From an uncultured Christensenellaceae bacterium (GTDB lineage Bacteria; Bacillota; Clostridia; Christensenellales; Pumilibacteraceae), in the NCBI GenBank assembly GCA_910587445.1, contig CAJULE010000040.1, positions 1 through 10,398 of the forward strand: a DNA stretch of 10,398 nucleotides, in the 5' to 3' direction. The position numbers were made by a program, and so were the translations under genes. A model generated the notes under the pieces. The model saw only the letters and a list, made by a program, of their open reading frames with translations. It did no database searches and was not told the origin of the DNA. Shown here one piece after another: positions 1 to 6,101 of this stretch (positions are counted from its first letter, which is position 1; every line of letters begins with the position of its first letter).

Positions 1-260
1 TTAAAGTTAAATAGATTTTTGAACTCATTAAAGCAATCTTTGCATATCCATTGAGTTTGCCCCGTCTTTTCATATACAGTACAATAGCCTTCCGTATCGC
101 AATCTTCAATGTTCAAATCGGTTATTTTTTGCCAACAGAACACACAATGTTCGTGGTCATTAGTTTTCGTGGATACGAACTTTTTCAATGTAAATGTTGC
201 TCCGTCTAAATATCCATCATATGTATCAATTCTCCAATCGTTTTCTATTTTCTTGACCAT
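1..260 (-). CDS. Small cysteine-rich, probably zinc-binding protein, 3' end beyond window
   Basis: Reading the minus strand from an ATG at 260-258 gives an uninterrupted frame of 86 residues that is still open at the left edge, so the C-terminus is missing. A good ribosome binding site (GGAGG, 7 bases before the ATG) supports the start. The protein has two CxxC pairs, CVFC at residues 39-42 and CKDC at 73-76, plus Cys54 and Cys60 between them and His36/His38 just before. This layout suggests a small zinc-ribbon fold. The end (WICKDCFNEFKNLF) resembles short uncharacterised proteins of Clostridia as I remember them, but I cannot name a family with confidence. Its bases are visibly more AT-rich than those of sigK or RNase J, which may mean later acquisition. 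It has its own promoter and is transcribed away from rnpB. No function is proposed. Confidence 0.6.
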   Translation of the reverse strand, partial: MVKKIENDWRIDTYDGYLDGATFTLKKFVSTKTNDHEHCVFCWQKITDLNIEDCDTEGYCTVYEKTGQTQWICKDCFNEFKNLFNF

Positions 261-298
261 TTTTATTCCTCCGCTAAATTACTGTTTATCGCTCTGTT

Positions 299-327
299 AT
301 TATACACCAATTAAGTGAACAAGTAAA
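299..327 (-). promoter_or_regulatory. Sigma-A-type promoter for the small cysteine-rich gene
   Basis: On the minus strand a perfect TATAAT (-10, positions 304-299) is preceded by a 17-base spacer and TTTACT (-35, positions 327-322). Transcription would start near 292, about 30 bases before the ATG. The -35 is only a partial match. Confidence 0.5.
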
Positions 328-335
328 GCAAAAGC

Positions 336-363
336 GCACTGCCTTGCTTGCAAGGTATAGTGC
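336..363. repeat. Imperfect inverted repeat between two divergent promoters
   Basis: GCACT (336-340) pairs with AGTGC (359-363), and CCTTG (342-346) with CAAGG (351-355) around a CTTG loop. It lies upstream of both the rnpB promoter and the promoter of the small cysteine-rich gene. On the minus strand it is followed by a T-rich stretch, so it could act as a weak terminator for antisense transcription. It could also be an operator or chance. No gene is seen between 261 and 452 apart from these promoter elements. Confidence 0.3.
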
Positions 364-417
364 CTATACTTATCTATATTTATGTGGAAAAATTCCCTAT
401 GGAACTGTGGTAACGGC

Positions 418-446
418 TTGATTTTTTTTCGGCAATATGCTACAAT
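418..446 (+). promoter_or_regulatory. Sigma-A promoter of rnpB
   Basis: TTGATT (-35, 418-423), a 17-base spacer, and TACAAT (-10, 441-446) preceded by TGC, which forms an extended -10. The predicted start is 6-7 bases downstream, where the first strand of RNase P helix P1 begins (453). The agreement of spacing and RNA start makes this a strong call. Confidence 0.75.
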
Positions 447-452
447 TGTTTC

Positions 453-784
453 GCGAGATGATCGGACGGCTACGGGCGCACATTCTGCGTACGAGGAAAG
501 TCCGAACACCGTAGGACAGAGCGCCGGCGAAATACCGGTAAAGGCGACTTTAAGGAAAGTGCAACAGAAATAAACCGCCGATTTTTTTCGGTAAGGATGG
601 AAAGGCGGAGTAAGAGCCCACCGCCGAAGCGGCGACGCTTCGGGCTATGTAAACCCCGCTCGGTGCAAGATCGGAGATGTTAAGGTTGTCCGCCGTATCT
701 CCCTATATCGCTTCAACCCGCAGGCAACTGCGGGTGTAGACAGATTGCCGTCATAACAGAATTCGGCTTACGGATCATACTCGC
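453..784 (+). ncRNA. rnpB: RNase P RNA (catalytic RNA), A-type-like
   Basis: This is the catalytic RNA of RNase P, which removes 5' leaders from pre-tRNAs together with the RnpA protein. Conserved blocks appear in the expected order: GAGGAAAGTCCG near 493, ACAGAGCGCCGG near 514, GTGCAACAGAAA near 559, GTAAGGATGGAAAGGCGG near 591, GTAAGAGCCCACCG near 610, AAACCCCGCTCGGTGCAAG near 651, AGACAG near 737, and ACAGAATTCGGCTTA near 756. The ends are set by helix P1: GCGAGATGATC (453-463) pairs with GATCATACTCGC (773-784), with one bulged A. The order and wording of the blocks match the widespread ancestral (A) architecture better than the Bacillus B type. I have not folded it formally. The gene is monocistronic, with its own promoter and terminator, and converges on sigK. 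Overlapping short open frames are not real genes. Confidence 0.95.
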
Positions 785-791
785 AAAGCTT

Positions 792-823
792 TGCCGCAGA
801 CTTTTTCTGCGGCATTTCTTCTT
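792..823 (+). terminator. Rho-independent terminator of rnpB
   Basis: TGCCGCAGA (792-800) pairs with TCTGCGGCA (806-814) around a 5-base T-rich loop and is followed by TTTCTTCTT. It begins 8 bases after the end of RNase P helix P1. Confidence 0.85.
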
Positions 824-859
824 ATATACGGGTAGGCTCTGGCACTCACTCTGCAAGTA

Positions 860-878
860 AAAAGCCGCCCACCCGACG
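860..878 (-). terminator. Possible weak terminator of sigK
   Basis: Downstream of the sigK stop on the minus strand, GTCG and CGGC can form a short 4-bp stem (one G-U pair) followed by TTTTT (864-860). The stem is short, so this is a tentative call. A looser alternative pairs CGGGT near 830 with ACCCG near 870. Confidence 0.25.
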
Positions 879-892
879 CGATAATTGTTTTC

Positions 893-1576
893 TTATACCG
901 TACCGACCTCTTTCGAGATTTTACCGAGCGCCTTCTTTTCTATGCGCGACACATACGAACGGGATATGCCGAGCTTTTTCGCGACTTCTATCTGCGTATG
1001 CGAGCGCGCCCCTATGCCGTATCTGAGACGGACTATTTCGCGCTCTCTGGACGGAAGCGTATCGATTATCGCGACTATTTTCTCTACCAAAAGATTGGTT
1101 TCGACCTTGGAAAACACGCTTTCCTCTCTCTGCGGCAATATGTCCATTAGCGTTATTTCGTTTCCTTCCTTGTCCGTTCCCACGGGCTCGGACAAACTGA
1201 CGCTCGAGCGGTGTTTTTTGTTTGCGCGTATGTACATGAGTATTTCGTTTTCGATACATTTTGCGGCGTAGGTGGCAAGCTGCGAGCCCTTGCCGTATTC
1301 GAACGACTCTATGCCCTTTATGAGCCCTATACTTCCGACGCTTATGAGATCGTCAGCCTCGCCCGCATTCGAATACTTCTTTACGATGTGCGCGACGAGC
1401 CTGAGATTGTGGCGTATGAGCACTTCCCGAGCCGCTTTATCTCCCGCCTTTGCCTTTTCGAGATATTTCTTTTCTTCTTCTGGCGGCAGAGGTTTGGGAA
1501 ACGAACCCTTGTTGTTTACATACGACGTAAAGCAAAATATTTTGCTTAAAAAATAAAGAAAACTTTCTACAATCAT
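893..1576 (-). CDS. sigK: Sporulation sigma factor SigK (pro-sigma-K)
   Basis: This is the late mother-cell sigma factor of sporulation; it directs RNA polymerase to coat and mother-cell lysis genes. The 227-residue protein matches SigK over its whole length. Residues 1-18 form a hydrophobic pro-sequence (SFLYFLSKIFCF) ending at Ser18-Tyr19, the region where the SpoIVFB membrane protease cuts pro-sigma-K in Bacillus. Region 2 contains DLISVGSIGLIKGIESF (76-92) and CIENEILMYIRANKK (107-121). Region 4 carries the helix-turn-helix KKLGISRSYVSRIEKKAL near the C-terminus. The ATG at 1576-1574 was chosen because AAAGGAG sits 6 bases before it and because it aligns with the pro-sequence. Upstream in-frame ATGs at 1639 and 1612 would add residues not found in the family and would cover the likely promoter. 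The gene is uninterrupted, with no skin-type prophage insertion. Confidence 0.93.
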   Translation of the reverse strand: MIVESFLYFLSKIFCFTSYVNNKGSFPKPLPPEEEKKYLEKAKAGDKAAREVLIRHNLRLVAHIVKKYSNAGEADDLISVGSIGLIKGIESFEYGKGSQLATYAAKCIENEILMYIRANKKHRSSVSLSEPVGTDKEGNEITLMDILPQREESVFSKVETNLLVEKIVAIIDTLPSREREIVRLRYGIGARSHTQIEVAKKLGISRSYVSRIEKKALGKISKEVGTV

Positions 1577-1582
1577 ATAGCG

Positions 1583-1589
1583 CTCCTTT
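1583..1589 (-). promoter_or_regulatory. Ribosome binding site that sets the sigK start
   Basis: AAAGGAG on the minus strand lies 6 bases before the ATG at 1576. It favours this start over longer in-frame alternatives, giving a pro-sequence of normal length. Confidence 0.8.
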
Positions 1590-1601
1590 AGGGGTACTAT
1601 C

Positions 1602-1638
1602 ATTATATGTAGAAAGGTGTCGAATTTTGCCTGTCCCA
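1602..1638 (-). promoter_or_regulatory. Candidate sigma-E promoter with possible SpoIIID site for sigK
   Basis: On the minus strand, CATATAAT (1609-1602) resembles the sigma-E -10 (CATACAMT). A 14-base spacer leads to GCAAAAT (1630-1624), a 5-of-7 match to the sigma-E -35 (KMATATT). Overlapping and just upstream is TGGGACAGGC (1638-1629), close to the SpoIIID consensus WWRRACARNY with one mismatch. In B. subtilis sigK is transcribed by sigma-E RNA polymerase with SpoIIID, so the arrangement is what that regulation would need. The motifs are short and the assignment is inference. CATATAAT could also serve as a sigma-A -10. Confidence 0.4.
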
Positions 1639-1655
1639 CGGTTTTGCCGACAGTC

Positions 1656-1692
1656 TTTTTAAAAAGACGACCCAGCCGATTATGGGCAGGGT
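1656..1692 (-). terminator. Terminator of the RNase J-trmR-trhP cluster
   Basis: On the minus strand ACCC-T-GCC (1692-1685) and GGC-T-GGGT (1677-1670) form a stem with one T-T mismatch and a 7-base loop, followed by CGTCTTTTT. The T run is half of a perfect 16-bp palindrome, GTCTTTTTAAAAAGAC (1653-1668). The site lies between the end of trhP and the candidate sigK promoter. The spacer 1693-1798 holds no recognisable gene. Confidence 0.65.
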
Positions 1693-1798
1693 CACGAATT
1701 TTTTTACGATTTTATTTGCTCGCCATGCAAACAGACAGCGCTCCGCGCATGGATATTGGATCGTGCGCGATACGAGCTTCCGACACGGTCCGAATGTT

Positions 1799-3004
1799 TT
1801 ACGACGAAGATTTTTTCCTCAGCATATCACCGACTTCGAGCTTCAGATCGGTTTTTACAAACAGGTGCTGCTGCACCCTATAGGCGTCGCTTACGGGGAC
1901 GCCCTTCTCGTCGGTCATATCGCCGACCTTCAAAACGGCACCGTCGACGGCGCTCGGAGAAAGAACCTCGAGCTCGTCGCCTCGAGCAAACCTTCCGCGC
2001 ATTTCGACAACGGCTCCGCCCTCGCCGTTTGCTACCACCACTCCGCAAAAGTCGTAATCGCATTGAGGCTTTGCCGTCTCATAGCACTGTCTGTCCTTTT
2101 CTCCGAAATAAAAGCCCGTAGTGAATTTACGGTGCGACGTCTTATACAGGCAATCGGTTATCGCCTCGGGAAGTACGTACTTGCCGCCGCCCTCGAGTAT
2201 GTCGAGCGCGCGGCGATAGGCATTGGTCACCGACGCAACATAGTACGCGGACTTTATTCTTCCCTCTATCTTAAGGCTATGAACTCCCGCCGCCTTGAGC
2301 TCGGGCAGAAACTCTATCATGTTCATATCCTTACTGTTGAAAATATACGTGCCTCTGCCGTCCTCTTCGACAGGCATATACTCTCCGCGAATCTTTTCCG
2401 CAACCGCATATTCCCAGCGGCAGCTCTGCGCACATTCGCCGTGATTCGCGTGTCTGCCCGTCATAAAGTCGGACATCAGACACCTGCCCGAATAAGATAT
2501 GCACATGGCGCCGTGCACAAACGCTTCGAGCTCGACCGACGGCGGAATAAAGTCGCGTATTTCCCTTATCTCGGGAAGCGACAGCTCGCGTGCGAGAACT
2601 ATGCGGCTCGCACCCTGCTCGGCATAGAACTTCGCCGCATACTTATTCGTTACGCTCGCCTGCGTGCTTATATGCACGTTTAAGGACGGCGCGTATTTTT
2701 TTACGAATGTCATTATTCCGAGATCGCTGACTATCACGCCGTCGACTGCTATCCCGTCGAGATATTTTATGTAATCGGCAAGCCCTTCGAAGTCGGAGTT
2801 ATGTGCGAGAATATTGAGAGTGACATACACCTTTTTGCCCGCCCCGTGAACGAGAGCGCACGCGCCCGAAAGGCCGTCGGCGTCGAAGTTGTCCGCCGCC
2901 GAACGCAGACCGTAATTCTTACCTGCAAGATATACGGCGTCCGCACCGAAATGAAGTGCGCTTTTCAATTTTTCGAGGTTGCCGGCAGGCGACAACAGTT
3001 CCAT
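1799..3004 (-). CDS. trhP: U32 family protein, TrhP-like tRNA uridine-34 hydroxylation protein
   Basis: Proteins of this U32 branch (YrrO/TrhP2 of B. subtilis, TrhP/YegQ of E. coli) are needed to make 5-hydroxyuridine at the wobble position of tRNA, using an iron-sulphur cluster and prephenate. Over 401 residues the start MELLSPAGNLEKLKSALHFGADAVYL is typical of the family. The U32 signature is present as EAFVHGAMCISYSGRCLMS (160-178). Cys168, Cys175, Cys191 and Cys195 are the probable cluster ligands. A C-terminal domain with the usual GRFARGDELEV-type strand follows. The ATG at 3004 is preceded by GGGAG. The gene sits 68 bases after trmR, the enzyme that methylates its product, as in the B. 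subtilis yrrMNO cluster. Only one U32 gene is present here, where B. subtilis has two. Function as a protease, the old family label, is unlikely. Confidence 0.85.
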   Translation of the reverse strand: MELLSPAGNLEKLKSALHFGADAVYLAGKNYGLRSAADNFDADGLSGACALVHGAGKKVYVTLNILAHNSDFEGLADYIKYLDGIAVDGVIVSDLGIMTFVKKYAPSLNVHISTQASVTNKYAAKFYAEQGASRIVLARELSLPEIREIRDFIPPSVELEAFVHGAMCISYSGRCLMSDFMTGRHANHGECAQSCRWEYAVAEKIRGEYMPVEEDGRGTYIFNSKDMNMIEFLPELKAAGVHSLKIEGRIKSAYYVASVTNAYRRALDILEGGGKYVLPEAITDCLYKTSHRKFTTGFYFGEKDRQCYETAKPQCDYDFCGVVVANGEGGAVVEMRGRFARGDELEVLSPSAVDGAVLKVGDMTDEKGVPVSDAYRVQQHLFVKTDLKLEVGDMLRKKSSS

Positions 3005-3072
3005 GGTTATGTATCTCCCAATCCCGATTGTTTCAACGGTATTTTAAAGAATGAAGCTTTCCGATTGTTTTA

Positions 3073-3714
3073 TTACTTTTTAATGCTTAGGCACAGTCCG
3101 TCCCCGACCGGCAAAAGCGACGACGTCATATCCGCGTCGGAAAATGCGAGGCGCAAGTATCTGTCTATCCCCTCGAAAATAGTGGCTTTCTTTGGATTTC
3201 GCTCTCCGCTTCCGTCCACCATTCCGTTGAAAAGAACATTGTCGGCAAGAAGCAAACCGCCGCTTTTAAGCAGTTTTTTCAGATACGGATAGAATACGGG
3301 ATAGCGCGTCTTAGGTCCGTCGAGAAAGATAAAATCGTATTCGCCTTCGAGAAGCGGCACTATTTCGCACGCGTCGCCGATAAATATCCGCGCGCGATCT
3401 TTGAATCCGGCACGGGCAAAAAAGCGCTTTGCCGTCTCGACGCACTTTTCGTCCATCTCTACGGAACACAGCTCTGCGGCGGAATTTTTCAGCATTATCA
3501 TTCCGCTGTAACCTATCGACGTGCCTATCTCGAGTATTTTACGCGGTCTTGCGAGAGCGACTATCTGTTTCAGAAACGCCGCGGTTTCGGGCAAAAGTAT
3601 CGGACAGACGTGCTCGTCCGCATAGCGCATAACTGCGGCTATGTCCTCGTCGGGCTCGGGAGGAATGAGCGAACGGATATATTTCGATGTTACGCTCGGC
3701 GTCTTGAACGGCAT
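3073..3714 (-). CDS. trmR: TrmR-like tRNA 5-hydroxyuridine-34 O-methyltransferase
   Basis: This is a 213-residue class I SAM-dependent methyltransferase of the cation-dependent O-methyltransferase (type 3) family. The SAM-binding motif is LEIGTSIGYSG (61-71), followed by acidic SVEMD (84-88) and GDA (113-115). DFIFLDGPK (127-135) and ADNV (157-160) hold the Asp/Asn residues that bind the divalent metal in this family. The N-terminal part (PEPDEDIAAVMRYADEHVCPILLPETAAFL) is typical of YrrM/TrmR. In B. subtilis TrmR methylates ho5U34 to mo5U34, and its position next to a TrhP-like gene supports that role over small-molecule catechol methylation. The start ATG lies one base after the RNase J stop (TGA-T-ATG), with only a weak Shine-Dalgarno sequence, so translation is probably coupled to RNase J. 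Confidence 0.85.
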   Translation of the reverse strand: MPFKTPSVTSKYIRSLIPPEPDEDIAAVMRYADEHVCPILLPETAAFLKQIVALARPRKILEIGTSIGYSGMIMLKNSAAELCSVEMDEKCVETAKRFFARAGFKDRARIFIGDACEIVPLLEGEYDFIFLDGPKTRYPVFYPYLKKLLKSGGLLLADNVLFNGMVDGSGERNPKKATIFEGIDRYLRLAFSDADMTSSLLPVGDGLCLSIKK

Positions 3715-3715
3715 A

Positions 3716-5560
3716 TCAAATTTCCGAAATCATGGACACTATCATAGGATTTCGGCGCGTCTTTTTAAACAGATAGTTTTTCAGTTCCTTGCGAAGAGCG
3801 GTCTTTACGTTCGTCCAATCTCCCGACTCGGCTTTCAAATCCAAAGCCTCGAGAGCACGGCGAATAACTTCCTTTGCTTCCTCGAAAATAGCGTCGTCTT
3901 CCTTCACGTATATGAAACCGCGCGAAGTCACGTCCACTGCCGCAACCTCTCCGGACGCAGTATTGACGACGATCGCCGCGACGAAAAGTCCGTCCTCGGA
4001 CAGGTGTTTTCTGTCCCTCAAGACGACGCTGCCGACGTCGCCTACGCCGAGACCGTCGACAAGGACATAACCCGCGGGCACATTGTCCGCAAGCCGTATG
4101 GAGCGTTTGGTGACCTCTACGCAGCTGCCGATGTCGGTTATTATGATATTCGACGATTCCATGCCCATTTTCATGGCAAGCTCTGCGTGCTTTTTCAGAT
4201 GTCTGTGCTCGCCGTGCACGGGAATAAAGAACTTCGGCTTAAGAAGCGAATGCATGAGTTTGAGCTCGTCCTGATAGGCGTGACCCGAGACGTGCACTTC
4301 GGCAAGCTTTTCGTACACGACGCGAGCGCCGCGCCTATAGAGATTGTTTATTACGTTGTAAACCATTCGTTCGTTTCCGGGTATGGGCGAAGCGGAAATT
4401 ATGACCGTATCGTTGAAGCCTATGCGCACTTTTCCGAACTCGTCGTTTGCTATGCGAGTGAGTGCGCTCATCGGCTCTCCCTGCGAGCCCGTCGTGATTA
4501 TGACGAGATTTTTATCCTCTACGGAGCCTATCTTTTCTATGTCGATAATGCCGTCCTTCGAGTACTTGAGCTCACCTATCTTCATGGCGCAGTCCGCTAT
4601 GTTTATCATGCTTCTTCCGCCGAACGCAACCTTACGGTTGTACTTTGCCGCAAGATCTATGATCTGCTGGAGACGGTGAATGTTGGAAGCAAACGTCGCG
4701 ATGAATATGCGCCTGTCCACATTTTCGGCAAAAATGGAGTTGAGCGAGTTTCCGACGGAAGCTTCGCTCATGGACGTGCCGGGACGCTCGATGTTCGTAC
4801 TCTCGGCAAGAAGCAAAAGCACGCCGCGCGTACCGAGCTCGGCTATGCGCTGGAGATCTATGAGATTGCCGTCTATGGGCGTATAGTCGACCTTGAAGTC
4901 GCCCGTATGGAAAACGACGCCGACGGGCGTGGTTATAGCAAGCGCACAGCTGCCTGCTATCGAGTGGCTGACCTTTACAAACTCGACCTTGAAATTCTTG
5001 CCGAGCTGAATGACGCTCTTCGGTTTGACGACATTGAGGTTGACGCTGTTCTCCATTTTCTGCTCGCGAAGCTTTGCGTCGAGTATGGCAAGCGTGAGTT
5101 TCGTTCCGTATACGGGAACATTGAGTTCCTTAAGCACGTACGGCAGCGCCCCTATATGGTCCTCGTGTCCGTGTGTGAGCACTATGCCGCGCACTCTATC
5201 CTTGTTTGAGGACAGATAAGTCACGTCGGGTATGACGAGATCGACGCCCGGCATATCGCCGCCCGGGAAGGTATCTCCGCAATCCACGATTATTATGTCG
5301 TCCCCGAATTCGAGTGCGGTCATATTCTTGCCTATTTCGCCCACACCGCCGAGGAACATGACTCTGAGGGCCTCTTCCTTTCCCGACGTCGGCGCGCTCT
5401 TTGCCATGGACGCACGAGGCTCGCGAAATACCGACTGAACGACTTTCGAATTCTTTTCGGCGGATTCCGAATGCGTCGCCGCGTTACGTCCGCTTTTGCC
5501 GCGCGTGCCGTTGTCGGCAGCATTCCTCTGCTGCCTTGGTCTACTGTTTTGCGTAATCAA
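3716..5560 (-). CDS. rnj: Ribonuclease J (beta-CASP metallo-beta-lactamase RNase)
   Basis: RNase J is a dual 5'-3' exonuclease and endonuclease that drives mRNA decay and rRNA maturation in Bacillota. The 614-residue protein has the metallo-beta-lactamase signature HGHEDHIG (130-137) and further metal ligands in VSHSIAGS (H199) and HTGDFKVD (D221). It also has beta-CASP motifs TGSQGEP (357-363), HVSGHA (423-428) and PVHGEHRHL (447-455), then the usual C-terminal domain. Residues 1 to about 63 are a low-complexity, basic, Gln/Asn/Ser-rich extension not needed for the fold. The start is TTG, supported by AAGGAG 8 bases upstream. The next ATG (Met52, 5407) has no clear ribosome binding site. RNase J is the first gene of the cluster with trmR and trhP. 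It could be J1 or J2 type; the sequence alone does not decide. Confidence 0.93.
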   Translation of the reverse strand: MITQNSRPRQQRNAADNGTRGKSGRNAATHSESAEKNSKVVQSVFREPRASMAKSAPTSGKEEALRVMFLGGVGEIGKNMTALEFGDDIIIVDCGDTFPGGDMPGVDLVIPDVTYLSSNKDRVRGIVLTHGHEDHIGALPYVLKELNVPVYGTKLTLAILDAKLREQKMENSVNLNVVKPKSVIQLGKNFKVEFVKVSHSIAGSCALAITTPVGVVFHTGDFKVDYTPIDGNLIDLQRIAELGTRGVLLLLAESTNIERPGTSMSEASVGNSLNSIFAENVDRRIFIATFASNIHRLQQIIDLAAKYNRKVAFGGRSMINIADCAMKIGELKYSKDGIIDIEKIGSVEDKNLVIITTGSQGEPMSALTRIANDEFGKVRIGFNDTVIISASPIPGNERMVYNVINNLYRRGARVVYEKLAEVHVSGHAYQDELKLMHSLLKPKFFIPVHGEHRHLKKHAELAMKMGMESSNIIITDIGSCVEVTKRSIRLADNVPAGYVLVDGLGVGDVGSVVLRDRKHLSEDGLFVAAIVVNTASGEVAAVDVTSRGFIYVKEDDAIFEEAKEVIRRALEALDLKAESGDWTNVKTALRKELKNYLFKKTRRNPMIVSMISEI

Positions 5561-5568
5561 AATAATTA

Positions 5569-5574
5569 CTCCTT
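5569..5574 (-). promoter_or_regulatory. Ribosome binding site supporting the TTG start of RNase J
   Basis: AAGGAG on the minus strand, 8 bases before the TTG at 5560-5558. It supports the long form of RNase J with the basic N-terminal extension over a start at Met52. Confidence 0.75.
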
Positions 5575-5662
5575 AAGTTTTTTATTACATACGGAAAAAT
5601 CCTTTCCGCACAGATTTCAATACAAATACGGTCTTATTCGACCTTAAATACCTTTCGTAACC

Positions 5663-5691
5663 ATTATATAAAACTTTCGGATAAAAAGCAA
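5663..5691 (-). promoter_or_regulatory. Sigma-A promoter of the RNase J cluster
   Basis: On the minus strand TTGCTT (5691-5686), a 17-base spacer and a perfect TATAAT (5668-5663). The start is predicted near 5656, giving a leader of roughly 95 bases. That leader contains two small inverted repeats (GGTC/GACC near 5630-5643 and CGGAAA/TTTCCG near 5591-5608) of unknown meaning. The rest of the interval 5692-5813 has no gene, only AT-rich sequence and an imperfect hairpin (5705-5733). Confidence 0.7.
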
Positions 5692-5813
5692 GGAAAATAA
5701 AGCTCGCAATTAAAAATTCCGAATTTTATTGCGACAAAATGCGCGGAAAGCTCTTATATCTTGATTGTACAAAAAAATACGCCGAATATTTTTTAAAAAC
5801 ATAGCCAAAACTC

Positions 5814-5842
5814 TTGCCATAAAAATATTTTTATGTTATATT
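5814..5842 (+). promoter_or_regulatory. Sigma-A promoter of tRNA-Glu
   Basis: TTGCCA (-35, 5814-5819), a 17-base spacer, then TATATT (-10, 5837-5842) preceded by TGT, an extended -10. Transcription would begin near 5849, leaving a leader of about 34 bases before the mature tRNA. Confidence 0.65.
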
Positions 5843-5882
5843 ATTATAGTCGTTCGCGGGTATGCGTACGGCAAACCGATAA

Positions 5883-5957
5883 GCCACCATAGTCTAGCGG
5901 TTAGGACGTTGGCCTCTCACGCCGAAAACTGGGGTTCGATTCCCCATGGTGGTGCCA
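5883..5957 (+). tRNA. tRNA-Glu, anticodon CTC
   Basis: A complete cloverleaf of 75 bases with encoded CCA. The acceptor arm is GCCACCA (5883-5889) with TGGTGGT (5947-5953), giving a G-U pair at position 1-72, then discriminator G5954 and CCA. The D arm is GTCT/GGAC. The anticodon stem TTGGC/GCCGA encloses the loop CTCTCAC, with anticodon CTC at 5916-5918, reading GAG (Glu). The T arm is TGGGG-TTCGATT-CCCCA. Many bacteria decode Glu with UUC alone, so this is probably a second, GAG-specific isoacceptor. The G1-U72 pair is somewhat unusual. The gene is single, not part of a tRNA cluster visible here. Confidence 0.95.
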
Positions 5958-5980
5958 AAGCCCCCTTAACGGGGGCTTTT
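5958..5980 (+). terminator. Terminator of tRNA-Glu
   Basis: AAGCCCCC (5958-5965) pairs with GGGGGCTT (5971-5978) around TTAAC and ends in a T run. It starts directly after the encoded CCA. The symmetrical A/T flanks could make it work weakly on the minus strand too. Confidence 0.85.
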
Positions 5981-6016
5981 AACATACAATGGGGTTTAAC
6001 GGTTTACCCATGTAAT

Positions 6017-6074
6017 CAGATTGCAATAAGACCAAAGCCGCATTTCAGATTGCAATAAGACCAAAGCCGCATTT
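6017..6074. repeat. Perfect 29-bp tandem duplication (2 copies)
   Basis: Positions 6017-6045 and 6046-6074 are identical, both starting CAGATTGCAA and ending GCCGCATTT. The unit includes one arm of the terminator hairpin of the transporter gene and the T-rich stretch behind it, so the duplication copied the end of the terminator. Perfect identity implies a recent event or an assembly artefact. Confidence 0.95.
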
Positions 6075-6095
6075 CGGATATTCCCATGCGGCTTT
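6050..6095 (-). terminator. Terminator of the trpB2-transporter unit
   Basis: On the minus strand AAAGCCGCAT (6095-6086) and ATGCGGCTTT (6072-6063) form a perfect 10-bp stem with a 13-base loop, starting 7 bases after the transporter stop. The stem is followed by GGTCTTATTG, only moderately T-rich. A second copy of the downstream arm lies 29 bases further on in the tandem repeat and could form an alternative hairpin. Confidence 0.65.
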
Positions 6096-6101
6096 CAAGT
6101 A

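Noticed and set aside
300..573. Short open frames on both strands overlapping the start of rnpB
   Set aside because: They overlap a clear structural RNA and its promoter and show no coding features.
1653..1668. 16-bp palindrome GTCTTTTTAAAAAGAC, considered as a regulator binding site for sigK
   Set aside because: Half of it is the T run of the terminator of the upstream cluster, which explains it adequately.
1682..2683. A 333-codon open frame on the plus strand
   Set aside because: Antisense to the U32/TrhP gene and its terminator; no recognisable domain.
3641..5209. A 522-codon open frame on the plus strand
   Set aside because: It lies wholly antisense to RNase J and trmR, whose proteins carry family motifs throughout. 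It has no plausible domain and its composition reflects the codon bias of the opposite strand.
5705..5733. Imperfect AT-rich hairpin (CGCAAT ... ATTGCG) upstream of the RNase J promoter
   Set aside because: The stem needs bulges and is mostly A-T pairs in an AT-rich region; no link to a gene could be supported.
5765..6058. A 97-codon plus-strand frame
   Set aside because: It contains the whole tRNA-Glu gene and its terminator.
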